This document shows, piece by piece, positions 5,237 through 8,975 of a stretch of DNA of 8,975 nt (position 1 is the stretch's first letter; every line of letters starts with the position of its first letter). The stretch is from an uncultured Erysipelotrichaceae bacterium (GTDB lineage: Bacteria; Bacillota_I; Bacilli_A; RFN20; CAG-826). Below the pieces are notes generated by a model. It worked only from the letters and a program-made list of their open reading frames with translations. It ran no database searches and had not been told where the DNA came from. Location: contig CADBDO010000053.1 of the NCBI GenBank assembly GCA_902793515.1, positions 1-8,975 of the forward strand, written 5' to 3'. The position numbers and the translations under genes are program-made.

Positions 5237-7312
5237 TCAATTTGCCACGACTAGAAGGGAATCCTTTGGTACCAAGACGTTGTTGAGCTTCGTATTCGTT
5301 CCTAAAGCCTTGCCTCCACCAGTGAAGAGGAGGGTGACTTCTTTCTCAAACGAGTAGTTGATCGGCTCGTTTGTCGGATTGAGGAATATCGAGATGTCTT
5401 TTAACGGGTAGAAGGACTTCTCGTCGTGTAGTACTACGAGAATAGCGCCTCCACCTATTTCTTTTACATCGACATGTGGTGCGATCTTTGAAAAATCAGG
5501 CGATTTTAACGATTTAAACGCTGAACGAAAACTCAGTAAATCTCGGAAGAAATTGGCCTCCATGTGTTTGGAGTCTAAAAGTACGTAGGAAAATTTATTT
5601 ATGGTGTCTCCGGCCTTGTAGGAGTTATCGTTTCCGAACTTGCTTTGGCCGATTTCCTGGCCCATGTGGAAGAACGGGATGCCAAAGGAGAAGGCCACTG
5701 CGGCAAGAGCCAATTTGCATCTGGCCTCTTTCTCTTTGGAACTCTTGATTCCTCTTGTCTCAAGGTAATCGAAGTATGTGCGGTTATCATGGCACTCAAC
5801 ATAGTTGATGGTTTGGGTTGGGTGCTTGAACATCGGGAGGCGGCCGCTCCACTCTTGGGATGAGCCGAATAAGCTATAGAGGAAATGGTCTTTGGCGGCC
5901 ATGTCCCCGGCGATATAAGCCTTCACGCTTTCGCGGTATGAGTCATTGAAGAAAGCGAATTCAGGGAGGATTGAGGCGTTCCCCATGTTCGCGAGTTTGT
6001 GATGGGTCTCGCAACCCATATTCCAACCCTCTCCATAAGTCATGAATGATGGGTCTTTGGATCGGCCGTATTTCGCGATTTCCCTGACAGTTTCCGCGTC
6101 GATTATGCCCATAAGGTCAAAACGGAAGCCATCGACATCGTAATAATCGATCCACCACTTCGCCGAATCGACGATGAGTTTGTGGACCATTCTCTTTTCG
6201 CTGGCAAGGTCGTTTCCACAGTAGGAAGTGTTCTGGAGCTTGCCGTTCTTGTGCTTTCTGAAGTAATAGCCAGGAACGATCTTCTCAAACGAGGAATTGA
6301 GGTAATCGTAGACATGGTTATAGACCACATCGAGATTGACCCTGATGCCTTTCTTATGGAAGGCCTCAATCATCATCTGAGCCTCAACGACCCTTGCTTT
6401 TGGGTCATTAGGATCGGAAGAATAAGAACCCTCTGGGACAAAGTATTGGGCTGGGTCATAACCCCAGTTATATGAGTTTTCTGGATGGAGTTCGTCGATC
6501 GTCGCTACATCGTTGATCGGAAGAAGCTGGAGATGGGTGAAGCCAAGGCTCGTGAAGTAATCAAAGCCCGCTCTATGACCTTTCTCGGTCTTTCTGTTTT
6601 CTTCGATAAGGCCTAAGTATTTGCCTTTGTTGACGATGGTCGAATGAAGGTCGCTGGTCATATCTCTGACATGGCCTTCATAGATGATTGCATCGGTGTA
6701 ATTGTCGATGCGAGGAAGGTTCGCTCTTTCCTTTTTGACGGAGAGGGCTTCGAGGTTAAGGACGACGCTCGATTTGGCGTCCGCCATCGAGCCTTTCGCA
6801 TATGGATCAATGCTCTCTAAAGCGATTTCGTTATTGGTGACTTCATAAAGATATTCAGCTTCGTCGAGGTCGCCTTTGATAACAATCTCATAGACACCTT
6901 TTTCTTTTCTGAACATGCTAATGTTCAAGAATACTTCGTCGCCTTTCTTTTTGAGTTTGAGGACGACTTTCGAAGCTAAAGGAGCCCAGAGCCTAAAGGT
7001 CGTCTGGGTCTTGCGATACATCGCTCCAAGCTCGCCGTCGAAATAATATTCCTCGTCGAAGTTCTTAAATGAGGTCGCGTCTTTGACGTCGAGAGGAACT
7101 CTTCCAACGGAAGGCACGAGCAAGAAATAGCTATGTCCTAACGGAAGAGGCTTAGTCAGATGAAAATCGACGTAACTCCTTCCTTTTGTGCCATGCAGTT
7201 TCAAAACATCCTTATGGTCGATAAGGAGGGAGATATGGGGATCCTCTATTGCTGGGGAAAAACGGATGACGTCTTCCTCAATCAGTTTTGCGGAGATGAA
7301 TAGTTCTTTCAT
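5237..7312 (-). CDS. pulA: Type I pullulanase (glycoside hydrolase family 13)
   Basis: A 691-residue alpha-1,6-glucan debranching enzyme. An N-terminal beta-rich region is followed by a CBM48-like module around 95-175 (TTFRLWAPLASKVVLKL). The catalytic barrel comes next. YNWGYDP (281-287) is the type I pullulanase signature. DVVYNH (328-333) is GH13 region I. DGFRFDLMG (394-402) holds the nucleophile Asp399. YGEGW (426-430) holds the acid/base Glu428, and ECHDN (506-510) is region IV with the transition-state Asp509. GQE (551-553) and a C-terminal beta-sandwich complete it. No signal peptide is present, so it should act in the cytosol on glycogen or on imported branched maltodextrins. The ATG overlaps the acpS stop as ATGA, without its own ribosome site, so translation is probably coupled. 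All catalytic residues are present and the length is normal. Confidence 0.95.
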   Translation of the reverse strand: MKELFISAKLIEEDVIRFSPAIEDPHISLLIDHKDVLKLHGTKGRSYVDFHLTKPLPLGHSYFLLVPSVGRVPLDVKDATSFKNFDEEYYFDGELGAMYRKTQTTFRLWAPLASKVVLKLKKKGDEVFLNISMFRKEKGVYEIVIKGDLDEAEYLYEVTNNEIALESIDPYAKGSMADAKSSVVLNLEALSVKKERANLPRIDNYTDAIIYEGHVRDMTSDLHSTIVNKGKYLGLIEENRKTEKGHRAGFDYFTSLGFTHLQLLPINDVATIDELHPENSYNWGYDPAQYFVPEGSYSSDPNDPKARVVEAQMMIEAFHKKGIRVNLDVVYNHVYDYLNSSFEKIVPGYYFRKHKNGKLQNTSYCGNDLASEKRMVHKLIVDSAKWWIDYYDVDGFRFDLMGIIDAETVREIAKYGRSKDPSFMTYGEGWNMGCETHHKLANMGNASILPEFAFFNDSYRESVKAYIAGDMAAKDHFLYSLFGSSQEWSGRLPMFKHPTQTINYVECHDNRTYFDYLETRGIKSSKEKEARCKLALAAVAFSFGIPFFHMGQEIGQSKFGNDNSYKAGDTINKFSYVLLDSKHMEANFFRDLLSFRSAFKSLKSPDFSKIAPHVDVKEIGGGAILVVLHDEKSFYPLKDISIFLNPTNEPINYSFEKEVTLLFTGGGKALGTNTKLNNVLVPKDSLLVVAN

Positions 7313-7626
7313 TCGTATAACGCCGTGGCAATCGCAAAACCGCCGTCATCGCTGATGGAGACGCTATAGGTTTTGCCTTTGAAAAGGATATATGGGGCAC
7401 CTTCTTCTTCGTGGAGGACCTCCACTTCGTTCATCGGGGCTAAGGCCAAGCCTTTGCCGGTTGCTTTCATGAAGGCTTCTTTGGCAGCGAAGAAACCCGC
7501 GACGCATTCAGCTTTGTTGGTGCGGGCTTCGTAATATTCCATTTCCTTTGAGGAAAGTATTTTCTTCGCAAGACGGTCCGGATCTTTGATTCGGGCTATC
7601 TCAACCATATCCGTTCCGATTCTCAT
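7309..7626 (-). CDS. acpS: Holo-[acyl-carrier-protein] synthase
   Basis: A 105-residue protein, slightly shorter than the common ~120. AcpS moves 4'-phosphopantetheine from coenzyme A to a serine of the acyl carrier protein, switching on fatty-acid synthesis in the cytosol; the enzyme is a trimer. Motifs: MRIGTDMVEI at 1-10 with the Mg-binding Asp6, and FFAAKEAFMKATGKG at 45-59 with Glu50, matching the family 'FxxKEAxxK' signature. The C-terminal YSVSISDDGGFAIATAL matches the 'SISHxxxYAxA' strand, but the usual His is Asp. The ATG shares one base with the ftsK stop (TAATG), and the stop overlaps pulA (ATGA), so all three are likely translated as a coupled unit. The role is clear despite the His change. 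Confidence 0.93.
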   Translation of the reverse strand: MRIGTDMVEIARIKDPDRLAKKILSSKEMEYYEARTNKAECVAGFFAAKEAFMKATGKGLALAPMNEVEVLHEEEGAPYILFKGKTYSVSISDDGGFAIATALYE

Positions 7627-8975
7627 TAGTTATCCGATCCGAGTTTGATGTCCTCTAGTTCGTTTGGCGCGTGGACAAGGACCTTGCAGCCCTTTGAAGA
7701 GCTAGGGCTATCCGGTGCCATGGCGACGATTCCATCAGCCTGAAGCATCGCGAATAATTTGCCTGCGCGAGGGAATCCGACGCCGAATTGTCGCTGAATT
7801 TTGGAAATTGAGGTGTATTCGGTGGCCATGACTTGCTCTTTGACCATGTTGTAGAAATCCTCATCGGATTGGGCTTTGAGCTCGGCTCTAGAGACCGTTG
7901 GCATAGCCGCTTCAGCCGCTTTCGCTTCGGCCTCATGGTCAACGAGGTCAAGGAAGTTGTCGTCATACATGGTGCCTAAGCCTTGACTATTGATGAAGGA
8001 GACGACTTTCTCGATCTCGCCATCGTCGACAAGACAGCCTTGGGCACGGGTTAAACCGTTTCTCGCGATAAGCGAGCAATCGATAAGCATGTCACCATGT
8101 CCGACGAGGTCTTCGGCACCGCCCTGACCGATGATGGTCTGGGAGTCGATCGCGCTAGACATCGAGAGAGCGACACGGACAGGGATGTTCGCTTTGATGA
8201 CGCCGGTGATGACCTGGACGCTTGGACGCTGGGTGGCGATGACAAGGTGGATGCCGGCAGCACGGGCTTTTTGAGCTAAGCGGACCACCGCTTCGCCGAT
8301 GTTCTTGCAGGTATCGGAAAGGTCGGCGTATTCATCGATGAATACGGAGATGAATGGGAGTTTCTTAAGCCCATTCTTTGGAGCATAGGAAGAGTTGAAA
8401 GCACGGATATCACGGACTTCCGCTAACTCGAACAATCTGTAGCGGCGTTCCATTTCCTCGATGAGTTTGTCCATGCAGACCTTAGCCTCGCTTGGCTCTT
8501 TGATGATTGGGCAAAGAAGATGAGGGAGGTCCTTGTACTTGGACATCTCAACACGCTTAGGATCGACGAGGACGATCTTGCAGTCCTCAGGTCTGTTCCT
8601 CATGACAAGGGACATGATGAGGCCGTGCATGAAGATGGATTTACCTGAACCGGTCGTACCTGAGACGAGAAGGTGAGGGAATTTGCTTAAGTCTGAGCAG
8701 ATGCATTCGCCGGAGATGTTCATGCCGAAAGGAACATACATGTTCGCGGATGGATCGGTTGGCATGCTTTCGATCATTTCTTTCAAAGAAACGATGGTCG
8801 TTTTGAGGTTAGCGATTTCTAAGCCGGAGGTGACTTTGCCCCTGACGACTTCCTCGAAACGGACGGCCACGCCGTTAAGACGCATGGAGATGTCTTTCAT
8901 GTAACGTCCGATGGAGGAGACGGAAACGCCGGTGTCAGGCTGGATATCGTAACGGGTGACGGATGGGCCGACGGT
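7626..8975 (-). CDS. ftsK: FtsK/SpoIIIE DNA translocase (N-terminal part beyond the window)
   Basis: The frame stays open to the right edge, so the Met codon at 8900 is internal. The 449 visible residues begin with TVGPSVTRYDIQP, the family's motor beta-domain motif. Walker A GTTGSGKS is at visible residues 106-113. Walker B FISVFIDEYADL has its Asp-Glu at 214-215. IATQRPSVQVITGVIKANIP follows, as in the family. The C-terminal winged-helix gamma domain (about 380-449) includes ISKIQRQFGVGFPRAGKLF, which matches the helix that reads KOPS/SRS-type guide sequences. The full protein would be a hexameric dsDNA pump anchored at the septum that clears chromosomal DNA at division; its membrane domain must lie outside the window. 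It is the first visible gene of the cluster leading to acpS, and the promoter is not in view. Confidence 0.96.
   Translation of the reverse strand, partial: TVGPSVTRYDIQPDTGVSVSSIGRYMKDISMRLNGVAVRFEEVVRGKVTSGLEIANLKTTIVSLKEMIESMPTDPSANMYVPFGMNISGECICSDLSKFPHLLVSGTTGSGKSIFMHGLIMSLVMRNRPEDCKIVLVDPKRVEMSKYKDLPHLLCPIIKEPSEAKVCMDKLIEEMERRYRLFELAEVRDIRAFNSSYAPKNGLKKLPFISVFIDEYADLSDTCKNIGEAVVRLAQKARAAGIHLVIATQRPSVQVITGVIKANIPVRVALSMSSAIDSQTIIGQGGAEDLVGHGDMLIDCSLIARNGLTRAQGCLVDDGEIEKVVSFINSQGLGTMYDDNFLDLVDHEAEAKAAEAAMPTVSRAELKAQSDEDFYNMVKEQVMATEYTSISKIQRQFGVGFPRAGKLFAMLQADGIVAMAPDSPSSSKGCKVLVHAPNELEDIKLGSDN

Noticed and set aside
5419..5441. Imperfect hairpin (TCTCGT...ACGAGA) inside pulA
   Set aside because: It lies within coding sequence, has an internal mismatch and no T-run; probably incidental.

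Overview
The window looks like chromosomal housekeeping DNA from a low-to-moderate GC member of the Bacillota (Bacilli / Erysipelotrichia / RF39-like neighbourhood). MnmA carries an insert around an NDILGNP motif like the one I recall from Mollicutes and their relatives. TGA ends dtd, acpS and pulA, so the code is standard and the Mycoplasma/Spiroplasma TGA=Trp code is ruled out for these genes. The lineage is an inference from remembered family features; I could not search.

Layout, left to right. (1) 1-710, minus: the N-terminal 236 residues of a secreted lipoprotein with a purple-acid-phosphatase-like Ig/FnIII domain leading into a metallophosphoesterase domain. It runs off the left edge and has its own promoter and an inverted repeat in its leader. 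(2) 816-2413, minus: a dtd-mnmA operon for tRNA quality control and tRNA wobble-uridine thiolation, with an ATGA overlap and a terminator that contains the mnmA stop codon. (3) 2414-2718: a divergent intergenic region with a dtd promoter and hairpin leader, and a second promoter for the rightward gene. (4) 2719-3991, plus: an RsmF-type rRNA m5C methyltransferase gene broken by an apparent short deletion plus frameshift inside the SAM-binding domain. (5) 3988-4836, minus: a PlsC-type acyltransferase gene that converges on the broken gene with interlocked stop codons. The rightward terminator lies inside plsC. (6) 4869-8975, minus: a tightly packed cluster ftsK - acpS - pulA - SSB-like OB protein, with overlaps of 1 and 4 nt and a 23-nt gap. 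It covers chromosome translocation, carrier-protein activation and glycogen/starch debranching. plsC follows in the same direction but has its own extended -10 promoter.

I see no mobile element, CRISPR array, tRNA or rRNA, phage or defence system, and no strong case for a new system. The observations most worth a second look are two genes (the RsmF-like gene and plsC) with an exact TATAAT exactly 7 nt before the ATG, which implies leaderless mRNAs; the deletion in the methyltransferase; an SSB-like protein with a basic rather than acidic tail; and several regulatory elements that overlap coding sequence.
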